Shown here: piece after piece, positions 42,301 through 50,577 of the stretch
Position numbering within the stretch: the stretch's first letter is position 1
Layout: each line of letters starts with the position of its first letter
DNA from: Phreatobacter aquaticus
Lineage (GTDB): Bacteria; Pseudomonadota; Alphaproteobacteria; Rhizobiales; Phreatobacteraceae
Direction: 5' to 3'
NCBI RefSeq assembly: GCF_005160265.1
Contig: NZ_CP039865.1
Span: forward strand, 742,828 to 806,827
Length of the DNA: 64,000 bases
Notes under the pieces: generated by a model
The model's database searches: none
Seen by the model: the letters and a program-made list of their open reading frames with translations, nothing else
What the model was told of the DNA's origin: nothing
Made by a program: the position numbers and the translations under genes

Positions 42301-43905
42301 ATGACCGCGCTGCTTCATGTCCACGGCGCCGCCCGCACTGTGACCGGCTCCTGCTACCTGCTGGAGGCCGCCGGCCGCCGGATCCTCATCGATTGCGGCA
42401 TGTTCCAGGGTTCCAAGACCCTGAAGGAACTGAACTACCGTTCCTTCCCCTTCGATCCCGCCACGCTCGACGCAGTCCTGCTGACCCATGCCCATATCGA
42501 CCATTCCGGCCTGCTGCCGAAACTGGTGAAGGCCGGCTACAGGGGACCGATCCACGCGACGCCAGCAACCGTCGACCTCTGTTCGATCATGCTGCCGGAC
42601 AGCGGCCACATCCAGGAGATGGAGGTGGAGATGCTGAACCGCCGGCGCGCCCGCAAGGCCGAGGCGCGGGTCGAGCCCATCTACACCGCCGAGGACGCCG
42701 AAGCCTGCCTCGATCAGTTCCAGCCGATCGCCTACGGCACCTGGCTGCCGCTCGGGCCCGATCTGCGGGCCCGCTACTGGAACGCCGGCCATATGCTCGG
42801 ATCCTCGTCGATCGAGTTCGAGATTGGCGGGATTGCGGGGCGCAGCCAGCCGTTCCGCCTGCTCATGTCCGGCGATATCGGCCCCGATGCCAAGCTGTTC
42901 CACCCCGATCCGCACGGTCCCGCCGGCGTCGACCTCGTCGTCTGCGAGGCGACCTATGGCGACCGCGACCGCCCGGCGGTCACCATTGCCGAGCGGCGCC
43001 GGCAACTGGCCCTGGAAGTGGCGGCGGCAGCCCGGCGCGGCGGCGCGCTGCTCATCCCCTCCTTCGCGGTGGAACGCACCCAGGAGGTCACCGCCGACCT
43101 GCTCGATGCCATGGCGTCGGGCGCCGTGCCGGAAGCGCCGATCTTCATCGACTCGCCACTTGCCGCCAAGGCGACACGGATCTTCCTGGAGCATGTGGCC
43201 GGGCTTGAGGACGGACCGGAACTTGCGCGGCTGCGCACCTCCAGCCAAGTCCGCATCACCGAGAGCGCCGACCAGAGCCGGGGCCTCGAGAAGCTTCGCG
43301 GCTTCCACATCATCATCGCCGCCAGCGGCATGTGCGATGCCGGCCGCATTCGCCACCACCTCAAGAACCACCTGTGGCGCCACGATGCGACGGTCCTGAT
43401 GGTCGGCTATCAGGCCGTCGGCTCGCTCGGCCGCATCCTGGAAGACGGCGCCAGGGCCGTGCGCATCCAGGGCGATGACGTGCGCGTGCAGGCGACCATC
43501 CGCAAGCTTGAGACCTACTCGGCCCATGCCGACCGCCAGGAGCTCCATGACTGGCTGGCCGAACGCGGCCCGATCCGCGGCGCCGTCGCACTGGTCCATG
43601 CGGAGGAGGTCGCGCTTCAGGCCTTCGCTGACATGATCGATGGCAAGGTGGCGCCAGCAGGCCATGTGCTAGTCCCGACCCTGGATTCGACCATCGATCT
43701 TGCCGGCGACATGCCCCGCCTGATCGAGGGCCCGGCCCGGCCGCCGCGCATCCCCGCCGATGTAGTCGGCCGTCAGGACTGGCACAACGACGTCTCGGCC
43801 TTCCTGCTCGACCTGCGCGAGGCGCTGGACCAGGCAGCCGACGACCGCACGCGGGCCAAGCTGCTGCGCCGCCTCAAGCGCGCGCTCGACGACGGCGAGC
43901 GCTGA
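42301..43905 (+). CDS. Beta-CASP metallo-beta-lactamase (RNA-processing exonuclease-like)
   Basis: A 534-residue protein with the metal motif THAHIDHSG (His63, His65, Asp67, His68), a later GHMLGSS histidine near 162, and a beta-CASP insertion followed by the C-terminal TYSAHADR segment. This is the layout of CPSF/YSH1-like and bacterial RNA-specificity exonucleases, which cleave RNA. The AGGA site and ATG fix the start. It is translated just ahead of a fused kinase gene (12 bp gap). In some proteobacteria this family is linked to stress and low-oxygen gene groups; the RNA target is unknown. Confidence 0.87.
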   Translation: MTALLHVHGAARTVTGSCYLLEAAGRRILIDCGMFQGSKTLKELNYRSFPFDPATLDAVLLTHAHIDHSGLLPKLVKAGYRGPIHATPATVDLCSIMLPDSGHIQEMEVEMLNRRRARKAEARVEPIYTAEDAEACLDQFQPIAYGTWLPLGPDLRARYWNAGHMLGSSSIEFEIGGIAGRSQPFRLLMSGDIGPDAKLFHPDPHGPAGVDLVVCEATYGDRDRPAVTIAERRRQLALEVAAAARRGGALLIPSFAVERTQEVTADLLDAMASGAVPEAPIFIDSPLAAKATRIFLEHVAGLEDGPELARLRTSSQVRITESADQSRGLEKLRGFHIIIAASGMCDAGRIRHHLKNHLWRHDATVLMVGYQAVGSLGRILEDGARAVRIQGDDVRVQATIRKLETYSAHADRQELHDWLAERGPIRGAVALVHAEEVALQAFADMIDGKVAPAGHVLVPTLDSTIDLAGDMPRLIEGPARPPRIPADVVGRQDWHNDVSAFLLDLREALDQAADDRTRAKLLRRLKRALDDGER

Positions 43906-43917
43906 GCGGGAGTGCCC

Positions 43918-45444
43918 ATGACACGGTTCGAAGCCCCTGACGTCATCGCCTTCCTGCGCCGCGCCGCCGATCCGGCCGGCGCCGGTGCCGAGGTCATCTC
44001 GACCCACATCTCCCACGTGGTCATCGGGCCGGCGACGGTGTTCAAGCTGAAGCGGCCGGTCAGCCTCGGCTATCTCGACTTCTCCGATCCCGCCCACCGG
44101 CTCGACCTCTGCCGCACCGAGGTGGCGCTGAACCTGCGCGCGCCTGGCGCCGATCGCATCTACCGCCGCGCCCGTGCCATCACGCGCGGCGCCGACGGCA
44201 GTCTCGGCTTGGACGGTGAGGGAGCGCTCGTCGACGGCGTCGTCGAGATGGCGGCCTTCGACCAGGCGCAGTTGCTCGATCGCCTGGCAGAACAGGGGCC
44301 GCTCGACGGCGCGATGATCGACCGACTGGCGGCCACGATCGCAGCGTTCCACAACGCTGCTGAGCCAGCCGCGAAGCCCCATGGCGCAGCAAGGCTCGCC
44401 CGCGTCCTCGACATCAATGCGACGGCCTTCGTCGCCAGCGGCCTGCGCGACGAGACCGCGGCGGCGGCCCTCGACCAGCGGTTCCGCGACCGGCTCGAAC
44501 GCCATGCCAAGGCCCTCGACCGGCGGGCTGTGGCAGGCCATGTCCGTCGCTGCCATGGCGACCTACACCTGAGGAACATCTGCCTGATCGATGGCGAGCC
44601 GGTCCTGTTCGACTGCCTCGAGTTCGACGAGGACCTCGCCACCACCGACACGCTCTACGACCTCGCCTTCCTGCTGATGGACCTCTGGCATCGCGACCGG
44701 CGGGTCGAGGCCAACCGGTTGATGAACCGCTATGCCGACCTCTCCGGCGAGGCGGACGATCTCGCTCTGCTGCCGTTCCTGATCGCCGTGCGCGCCGCCA
44801 TCCGGGCCCATGTGACGGCGGCGGCGGCTGCCAGCCAGACCGCCACGGAGGCGGAGACATCGTGGAACATGGCGGAGACCATGCTCCGGCTGGCCGAGGC
44901 GGCTCTGCAAGGCTCTGAGCCCCGCCTGGTCGCCGTTGGCGGCCTCTCCGGCTCGGGAAAATCGAGCCTGGCGCGGGCCATCGCGCCCGAAATCGGCGGC
45001 GCACCCGGTGCCCGGATTCTGGCGAGCGACCGAATCCGCAAGGAAAAAATCGGCGCCGCCAGCGGCCCGCCCGCTGAAGGCCTCTACACGCCGGAGATCA
45101 CGCAGGCAGTCTATCACAGAATGCGCACCGACGCCCGCGCGCTGCTCGATTCCGGTGTCAGCGTGATCGCCGATGCGGTCCATGCGCGGCCCGGCGAGCG
45201 GGCAGCCATCGCGGCCGTGGCGACGGAAGCCGGCGTCCCCTTCACCGGCCTCTGGCTCGATCTTGCGACCAGCGACCGCGCGAGCCGGGTGGAAGCCCGC
45301 CGCAACGACATCTCCGACGCTGATGTTGCCGTGGTCGAGGCGCAGGCCGGCTACGACATCGGCCCCCTCGACTGGACAAGGCTCGATGCCTCAGGCGACC
45401 CCGAGACGACCGCCCGCGCGGCATTGACGCGTATCGCAACCTGA
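43918..45444 (+). CDS. Fused phosphotransferase-like and P-loop kinase protein
   Basis: A 508-residue two-part protein. The first ~330 residues look like an aminoglycoside phosphotransferase-type kinase, with RCHGDLHLRNICLIDGEP near 211-228 as catalytic loop and FDCLEFDEDL as metal-binding segment. The last ~170 carry a P-loop ATPase beginning GGLSGSGKSS near 341 and resembling small nucleotide or metabolite kinases. The ATG at 43918 follows GGGAG; a GTG two codons earlier is less favoured. The combination recurs in many proteobacteria as an uncharacterised bifunctional protein; antibiotic resistance should not be assumed. Confidence 0.83.
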   Translation: MTRFEAPDVIAFLRRAADPAGAGAEVISTHISHVVIGPATVFKLKRPVSLGYLDFSDPAHRLDLCRTEVALNLRAPGADRIYRRARAITRGADGSLGLDGEGALVDGVVEMAAFDQAQLLDRLAEQGPLDGAMIDRLAATIAAFHNAAEPAAKPHGAARLARVLDINATAFVASGLRDETAAAALDQRFRDRLERHAKALDRRAVAGHVRRCHGDLHLRNICLIDGEPVLFDCLEFDEDLATTDTLYDLAFLLMDLWHRDRRVEANRLMNRYADLSGEADDLALLPFLIAVRAAIRAHVTAAAAASQTATEAETSWNMAETMLRLAEAALQGSEPRLVAVGGLSGSGKSSLARAIAPEIGGAPGARILASDRIRKEKIGAASGPPAEGLYTPEITQAVYHRMRTDARALLDSGVSVIADAVHARPGERAAIAAVATEAGVPFTGLWLDLATSDRASRVEARRNDISDADVAVVEAQAGYDIGPLDWTRLDASGDPETTARAALTRIAT

Positions 45445-45461
45445 TTCCCCATCGGTCGGCA

Positions 45462-45490
45462 TTGACCGTTGCAATCGATTGCAGTAAATC
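45462..45490 (+). promoter_or_regulatory. Promoter with perfect palindromic operator before the dioxygenase gene
   Basis: TTGACC (45462-45467), 17 bp, then TAAATC (45485-45490). The 14-bp perfect palindrome TGCAATCGATTGCA (45470-45483) fills the spacer. Its CG centre is typical of LacI-family operators. It differs from the ATTTAGA palindrome, so another regulator, not encoded nearby, is likely. Confidence 0.6.
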
Positions 45491-45510
45491 CACATCAAGG
45501 GAGTGAAACA

Positions 45511-46371
45511 ATGATAATCGAGCGCCAGGAACAGGTGACCGAGGCCGTGCTCTCGGCCATGGCCGGAACGAGCGATCCGCGGCTGAAGCAGATCATGACC
45601 TCGCTGGTCACCCATCTCCACGCATTCGCGCGCGACGTGAAGCTGACCGAGGCGGAATGGGAGAAGGCCGTCGGCTTCGTCGTCGGCCTCGGCCAGCTCA
45701 CCAACGACACCCATAACGAGGTGGTGCTGGCCTCCGACGCTGTTGGCTTCTCGACCCTGGTCTGCCTGCTGAACAACGGCGCCGAGGGCAATACCGAGAC
45801 GGCCGCGGCCCTGCTCGGGCCCTTCTGGCGCATGCATTCGCCGCGCACCGAGAATGGCGGCTCCATCGTCCGCTCGGCCACCCCGGGTCCGGAACTGATC
45901 GCCAATCTCCGCGTGAAGGACAGCGCCGGCCGCCCGATCGCCGGCGTCGAGGTCGACGTCTGGCATTCATCCCCGGTCGGCATGTACGAGAACCAGGACG
46001 CGACCCAGGCCGACATGAACCTGCGCGGCAAGTTCGTCACCGACGCGGAAGGCCGTTTCTCGTTTCGCTCAGTGAAACCCGCTGGCTATCCCGTGCCGGT
46101 CAACGGCCCGGTGGGTACGCTGCTCGCAGCCCAGAACCGCCACCCCTACAGGCCGGCCCATGTTCATTTCCTGCTGTTCAAACCCGGCTTCAAGACGCTG
46201 GTGACCCAGGTCTTCGTCGACGACGACCAATATCTGGAAAGCGACGTGGTGTTCGGCGTGACCAAGTCTCTGATCGGCGGCTTCAGCCGCAATGGCGACA
46301 GCTACGGGCTGGACTACACCTTCACGATGGAGCCCGGCGAAGCCGTGCTGCCGGCCCCTCCGATCAAGTGA
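45511..46371 (+). CDS. Intradiol ring-cleaving dioxygenase (hydroxyquinol/catechol 1,2-dioxygenase type)
   Basis: A 286-residue non-haem Fe(III) dioxygenase. The helical N-domain (residues 1-100) includes VGFVVGLGQLTNDTHNEVVL. The catalytic beta-domain holds DVWHSSPVGMYENQD (first ligand Tyr) and NRHPYRPAHVHFLLFKPGF, which supplies the second Tyr and the two His ligands. These enzymes open catechol-like rings between the two hydroxyls. Hydroxyquinol-type members look closest from the N-domain and tail. It leads a plus-strand cluster (SDR, beta-keto acid cleavage enzyme, reductase) behind a strong AAGGGAG site. Confidence 0.88.
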   Translation: MIIERQEQVTEAVLSAMAGTSDPRLKQIMTSLVTHLHAFARDVKLTEAEWEKAVGFVVGLGQLTNDTHNEVVLASDAVGFSTLVCLLNNGAEGNTETAAALLGPFWRMHSPRTENGGSIVRSATPGPELIANLRVKDSAGRPIAGVEVDVWHSSPVGMYENQDATQADMNLRGKFVTDAEGRFSFRSVKPAGYPVPVNGPVGTLLAAQNRHPYRPAHVHFLLFKPGFKTLVTQVFVDDDQYLESDVVFGVTKSLIGGFSRNGDSYGLDYTFTMEPGEAVLPAPPIK

Positions 46372-46380
46372 GCTGATCCC

Positions 46381-47133
46381 ATGTCCCGTTCCCCCGCTCT
46401 GACCGACAAGGTCGCCGTCATTCTCGGCGGCTCCGGCGGCATCGGCGCCGCCGCGGCGAAACTGTTCGCCGACGAAGGCGCAACCGTCGTCGTCACCTAT
46501 CGCTCCGACAAGGCCGGCGCCGAGGCGCTTGTGGCCTCGCTGCCCGGCAAGGGCCATCTCGCAGCACCCGCGATCATGGAGGATTCGTCCTCGCTTCAGG
46601 GGCTGGCCGGACTGGTCGAAAGCAAGCTCGGCCGCACCGATATCCTGGTGAATTCAGCCGGCTACACGAAACCGGTTCCCGCAGGCGATCTTGAGGGTCT
46701 GACGGACGATTTCATCGACGAGATGATGCGGGTGAACTTCCGCGGCCAGTTCGCCGCCATCCGCATCTTCCGCAAGCTCCTCGACGCCAGCGGCGATGGC
46801 CTGGTCATCAATGTCTCCTCGCTTGCCGCCCAGACCGGCCAGGGGTCCAACATCGCCTATGCCGGCGCCAAGGCGGCGCTCGATTCCATGTCCAAGGGTC
46901 TCGCCCGTGCGCTCGCACCCGCCATCCGCGTGATGACCGTGTCGCCCGGCGCCGTCGACACCGATTTCGTCCCCGGTCGCGGAGCGGAACAATTGGCCAA
47001 GATCGCCCCGACCATCCCGCTGAAACGGGTGGCGACCGTCGATGATTGCGCCAAGGCCATCGTCGCCTGCGCCACCCACCTGCCCTATTCCACGGGCTCG
47101 ATCATTCTGGTCGAGGGCGGCCGCGCCCTCTGA
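46381..47133 (+). CDS. Short-chain dehydrogenase/reductase
   Basis: A 250-residue classical SDR: cofactor motif GGSGGIG at 16-22, NSAG at 91-94, Ser146 (VINVSSLAA), Tyr160 and Lys164 (YAGAK), and the typical TGSIILVEGG end. It probably reduces a keto group or oxidises an alcohol next to the ring-cleavage step, for example preparing the diol substrate or reducing a product. It starts 9 bp after the dioxygenase stop and is in the same operon. Confidence 0.88.
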   Translation: MSRSPALTDKVAVILGGSGGIGAAAAKLFADEGATVVVTYRSDKAGAEALVASLPGKGHLAAPAIMEDSSSLQGLAGLVESKLGRTDILVNSAGYTKPVPAGDLEGLTDDFIDEMMRVNFRGQFAAIRIFRKLLDASGDGLVINVSSLAAQTGQGSNIAYAGAKAALDSMSKGLARALAPAIRVMTVSPGAVDTDFVPGRGAEQLAKIAPTIPLKRVATVDDCAKAIVACATHLPYSTGSIILVEGGRAL

Positions 47134-47185
47134 CGTCTGCCACCAAAGACAACAACGACAACAAGACTTTTCGGGAGAGACCCCC

Positions 47186-48082
47186 ATGCGGCCCATGCTG
47201 AACAAGGTGGTGATCACCTGCGCGGTCACCGGCAATCTGACGACGCCGGACCAGACGCCCCATCTGCCGATCACGCCCGAGGAGATCGCCGATGCCTGCC
47301 TCGGCGCGGCGGAAGCCGGCGCCGCCGTCACCCACATCCATGTGCGGGAGCCGGGCACCGGCAAGCCCTCGATGGAGCTGGAATATTACCGCGACGTGGT
47401 GGACCGCATCCGGCGGATGAACCCCAAGCTGATCCTCAACATCACGACCGGCCCCGGCGGCCGCTTCGTGCCCTCCGAGGACGATCCGAAGGTCGCCGCT
47501 CCCGGCACCACCCTCGTCGTGCCGGAAAAGCGCGTCGAGCATATCGCGGTGCTGAAGCCCGAAATCTGCACGCTCGACCTCAACACGATGAATTCGGGCG
47601 GCCAGGTGGTGATCAACACCCCCGGCAATGCGCGGCGCATGGCGAAGGTCATCAAGGCAGCCGGCGTGAAGCCCGAGATCGAACTGTTCGATTCCGGCGA
47701 TATCGCCCTGATGCATGACCTCCTGAAGGATGGCTCGATCTCCGGCCCCTCCATCGCCTCCTTCGTCATGGGCGTGAAATACGGCTTCCAGCCCAATCCC
47801 GAGACGGTGATCTATGCCCGCAACATGCTGCCGGCCAACACCGAGTTCACGGTGATCGGCACGGGACGCTCCTCCTTCCCCATGGTGGCGCAGTCGGTGC
47901 TCGCCGGCGGCCATGCCCGCACGGGGCTTGAGGACGCGGTCATGCTGGAGCGCGGTGTGCTCGCGCCCTCCAATGCCGCGATGGTGGAGAAGGCCCGCCG
48001 CATCGTCGAGGAGCTCGGCGCTCAGATCGCCACCACGGCGGAAGCGCGCGAGATCTTCCACCTGCCCTCGCAGGCATCCTGA
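47186..48082 (+). CDS. Beta-keto acid cleavage enzyme (BKACE/Kce family, DUF849)
   Basis: A 298-residue TIM-barrel enzyme of the BKACE family. It opens KVVITCAVTGNLTTP and carries the zinc motif VTHIHVREPGTG (His50, His52). The family condenses a beta-keto acid with acetyl-CoA to give acetoacetate and a new acyl-CoA. GGGAGAG precedes the ATG at 47186. Its place behind an intradiol dioxygenase suggests that it cleaves a beta-keto acid made from the ring, for example 3-oxoadipate, giving acetoacetate and succinyl-CoA. That substrate is inference. Confidence 0.87.
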   Translation: MRPMLNKVVITCAVTGNLTTPDQTPHLPITPEEIADACLGAAEAGAAVTHIHVREPGTGKPSMELEYYRDVVDRIRRMNPKLILNITTGPGGRFVPSEDDPKVAAPGTTLVVPEKRVEHIAVLKPEICTLDLNTMNSGGQVVINTPGNARRMAKVIKAAGVKPEIELFDSGDIALMHDLLKDGSISGPSIASFVMGVKYGFQPNPETVIYARNMLPANTEFTVIGTGRSSFPMVAQSVLAGGHARTGLEDAVMLERGVLAPSNAAMVEKARRIVEELGAQIATTAEAREIFHLPSQAS

Positions 48083-48109
48083 CTTAAGCGCGAACCCGAG
48101 GAGCCCCCG

Positions 48110-49135
48110 ATGACCGCCCGTTCAGCGCTGAAGGCCGCCGCCACCGGTGCCATGCAGAGCCTGCGCCTGGCTGCCAAGGCCGAGACGATCGAGGCCATCC
48201 AGCCGGTGATCGAACCCCTGTCGCTCAGCCGCACCCGCGACGAGGACGTGCTGGTCGAGGTGCGCGCCGCCGCCGTCAATCCATCCGACGCCAAGGCGGC
48301 CATCGGCATGATGCCCTATGCGGTGTTCCCCCGCACGCCCGGCCGCGACTTCGCCGGCATCGTGCTGGAAGGGCCGGCCGAACTCGTCGGCCGGGAGGTC
48401 TTCGGTTCCTCGGGCGATCTCGGCATCCGCCGCGACGGCACCCATGCCACCCATCTGGTGGTCGAGGCCGCCGCCCTGGTCGAGAAGCCGGCAAACATTA
48501 CCCTGGCCGAAGCCGCCGGCATCGGCGTGCCCTTCGTCACAGCCCAGGAAGGTTTCCGGCGCGCCGGCATGCCGAAGCCCGGCGAGACCGTTGTCATTCT
48601 CGGGCTCAACGGCAAGGTCGGCCAGGCTGCGGCCCAGATCGCCTCATGGCTCGGCGCCAATGTCATCGGCGTTGTGCGCAAGGCCGAGGGACACGCGGGA
48701 CACGCATCGAAGCCGGTGACCGTGATCGATTCCTCGCTCGAGGACGTTGCTGCCCGCGTGCGCGAGCTGACCGGTGGGCGCGGCGCCGATATCGTCTACA
48801 ACACGGTGGGCGAGCCCTATTATGAAGCCGGCACGAAGTCGCTCGCCGTCACGGGCCGGCAGATCTTCATCGCCGCCTTCAAGCAGACCGTGCCCTTCGA
48901 CATCTTCGCCTTCTATCGCGGCCGCCACACCTATGTCGGCATCGACACGCTGGCGCTCTCATCGGTCGCCACCGGCGAAGTGCTGCGCGATCTGGTGCCG
49001 GGCTTTGCCTCCGGTGCGCTGAAGCCCTTCCCGATCGAGGAGCGCGCCATCTATCCGCTCGAACGCGCTGCCGAAGCCTATGCAGCCGTGCTTGGGGCTG
49101 CCCGCGACCGCGTCGTCTTCCTGCCCAACGGGTGA
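48110..49135 (+). CDS. Medium-chain dehydrogenase/reductase (quinone oxidoreductase-like)
   Basis: A 341-residue MDR-family enzyme with the GroES-like N-domain (VRAAAVNPSDAKAAIG, RTPGRDFAGIVLEGP) and a Rossmann nucleotide domain at LGLNGKVGQAAAQIASWLG (about 164-182). The cysteine and histidine zinc ligands of alcohol dehydrogenases are not evident, so a zinc-free enone or quinone reductase is more likely. Such an enzyme could reduce the double bond left by intradiol cleavage (the maleylacetate-to-3-oxoadipate step), although the classical enzyme for that step is iron-dependent. GAGGAG precedes its ATG. Confidence 0.85.
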   Translation: MTARSALKAAATGAMQSLRLAAKAETIEAIQPVIEPLSLSRTRDEDVLVEVRAAAVNPSDAKAAIGMMPYAVFPRTPGRDFAGIVLEGPAELVGREVFGSSGDLGIRRDGTHATHLVVEAAALVEKPANITLAEAAGIGVPFVTAQEGFRRAGMPKPGETVVILGLNGKVGQAAAQIASWLGANVIGVVRKAEGHAGHASKPVTVIDSSLEDVAARVRELTGGRGADIVYNTVGEPYYEAGTKSLAVTGRQIFIAAFKQTVPFDIFAFYRGRHTYVGIDTLALSSVATGEVLRDLVPGFASGALKPFPIEERAIYPLERAAEAYAAVLGAARDRVVFLPNG

Positions 49136-49139
49136 TCCC

Positions 49140-49487
49140 ATGCACGTCAATCGCTTCGCCGATCTGAAGCCCTACCAGTCGCCCGGCCATCACGACATGC
49201 GCATGCTGCGCATGCAGGGCCGCGAGGCCGGCCCCGCCGACGTGCTGTGGCTGGGCGTCTCCCAGCTGCTGCCGGGCGGGCACATCGATCTCTCCGGGTC
49301 TCCGGAAGAAAAGTTCTACGTCGTCCTCGAAGGGGACCTGACGGTGGAAACGGAGACCGGCTCGGCCGTGCTCTCCCAATGGGACAGCGTGCGTATCGCT
49401 CCCAATGAAAAACGGGCCTTGAAGAACCTGACCAACAAAACAGCCGTCGTGCTGCTCGCCATGCCGCTGCCGAAAGCCGCCCCATGA
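49140..49487 (+). CDS. Small cupin-domain protein
   Basis: A 115-residue single-cupin protein: the first motif is LLPGGHIDLSGSPEEKFYVV (residues 43-62), followed by the LEGDLTVET turn, and the second motif is the weaker SQWDSVRIAPNEKRAL. The metal-binding His and Glu of motif 1 are partly present. Cupins in such clusters act as isomerases, dioxygenases or small-molecule sensors. It starts 4 bp after the reductase stop and is in the same operon; its function is unknown. Confidence 0.83.
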   Translation: MHVNRFADLKPYQSPGHHDMRMLRMQGREAGPADVLWLGVSQLLPGGHIDLSGSPEEKFYVVLEGDLTVETETGSAVLSQWDSVRIAPNEKRALKNLTNKTAVVLLAMPLPKAAP

Positions 49488-49515
49488 GCCGCACGGGCCA
49501 CAGGAGGAAACCCCC

Positions 49516-50502
49516 ATGCCTCACGACCCCAGGACGATCCACCGCCGCGCATTTCTAAGCACTGCCGCCCTCTCTGTAGCCGGCTTATCGCTCTCGTCGG
49601 GCCCGGCATCGGCTCAGGCCGCCTATCCGAACCAGATGGTTCGGCTGATCGTGCCGTTCACGCCGGGATCGATGACCGATATCCTTGCCCGCTCGCTGGC
49701 CGAGAAGCTGCGCGAGACCTGGGGCCAGCAGGTCATCGTCGAGAACCGTCCCGGCATTGCCGGCACGGGCGGCGTCGCCCGTTCGGCTCCCGACGGCTAT
49801 ACGCTGATGCTGACCTCCAACGGCCATGCGGTGATCCGCGCGGTCAACCGCGACGCGACCTTCGATCCGGTGAAGGACTTCACCGGCATTGCCAAGGTGG
49901 CGTCCATGCCGTCGATCCTGATCGCGCCGGCCGATGGTGAGATCCGCACGATCAAGGATCTGGTGGAGGCCGCCAAGGCCCGCCCCGGCCAGCTCAATTA
50001 CGGCTCGGCGGGCCTCGGCTCGTCCACCGGCATTGCGGCCGAGGTCTTCCGCCAGGCCACCGGCACCCGCATGCAGCTCGTGCCCTATCGCGGCATGCCG
50101 GAAAGCCAGACGGCGGTGCTCAGGGGCGATTCTGCCTTCGCCTTCACCTTCTTCAATGTCGGCGGCGATCTGATCCAGGCCGGGCGCCTGCGTGCGCTCG
50201 CCGTCACTGGCGAGACCCGCATCCCGCAGCTGCCCAATGTGCCGACCTTCCGCGAGGCAGGGCTGACCGACTTCACCTATGACGCCTGGTTTGGCGTGAT
50301 GGGCCCGGCCGGCATGCCGAAGCCGATGGTCGACAAGATCGCCGGCGACATCGCCAAGGCGCTTGCCGCCCCCGACATGAAGGACCGGTTCACCGGCCAG
50401 GGCGTCAACCTCGTCACCACGACGCCCTCAGCCTTCGACGCCGAGATCGCCCGCGATGCCGAACGCTACGGCCCGCTGGTGCGTCAGGCCGCCGGCGGCT
50501 GA
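49516..50502 (+). CDS. TctC/Bug family binding protein (second, orphan)
   Basis: A 328-residue TctC-type receptor. A Tat-like signal starts HRRAFLSTAALSVAGLSL near residue 9 and ends at SAQAA. Mature landmarks are YPNQMVRLIVPFTPGSMTDI, VIVENRPGIAGTGGVARS and APDGYTLMLTSNG. It should bind a small carboxylate in the periplasm, but no TctA or TctB is encoded near it. AGGAGG precedes the ATG. It lies between the cupin gene and a Tat-exported amidohydrolase gene, which suggests both act on the same extracytoplasmic compound. Confidence 0.9.
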   Translation: MPHDPRTIHRRAFLSTAALSVAGLSLSSGPASAQAAYPNQMVRLIVPFTPGSMTDILARSLAEKLRETWGQQVIVENRPGIAGTGGVARSAPDGYTLMLTSNGHAVIRAVNRDATFDPVKDFTGIAKVASMPSILIAPADGEIRTIKDLVEAAKARPGQLNYGSAGLGSSTGIAAEVFRQATGTRMQLVPYRGMPESQTAVLRGDSAFAFTFFNVGGDLIQAGRLRALAVTGETRIPQLPNVPTFREAGLTDFTYDAWFGVMGPAGMPKPMVDKIAGDIAKALAAPDMKDRFTGQGVNLVTTTPSAFDAEIARDAERYGPLVRQAAGG

Positions 50503-50577
50503 TCCATCCCATCATGGGGCGAGGCGGCCGCAAGAGCCGCCCGCCTTCTGCACACGGAAACATTCAAGGAGAGACCC

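Noticed and set aside
43918..45444. Aminoglycoside resistance gene
   Set aside because: The kinase-like half is only distantly of that fold and is fused to a P-loop kinase; nothing indicates antibiotic substrates.
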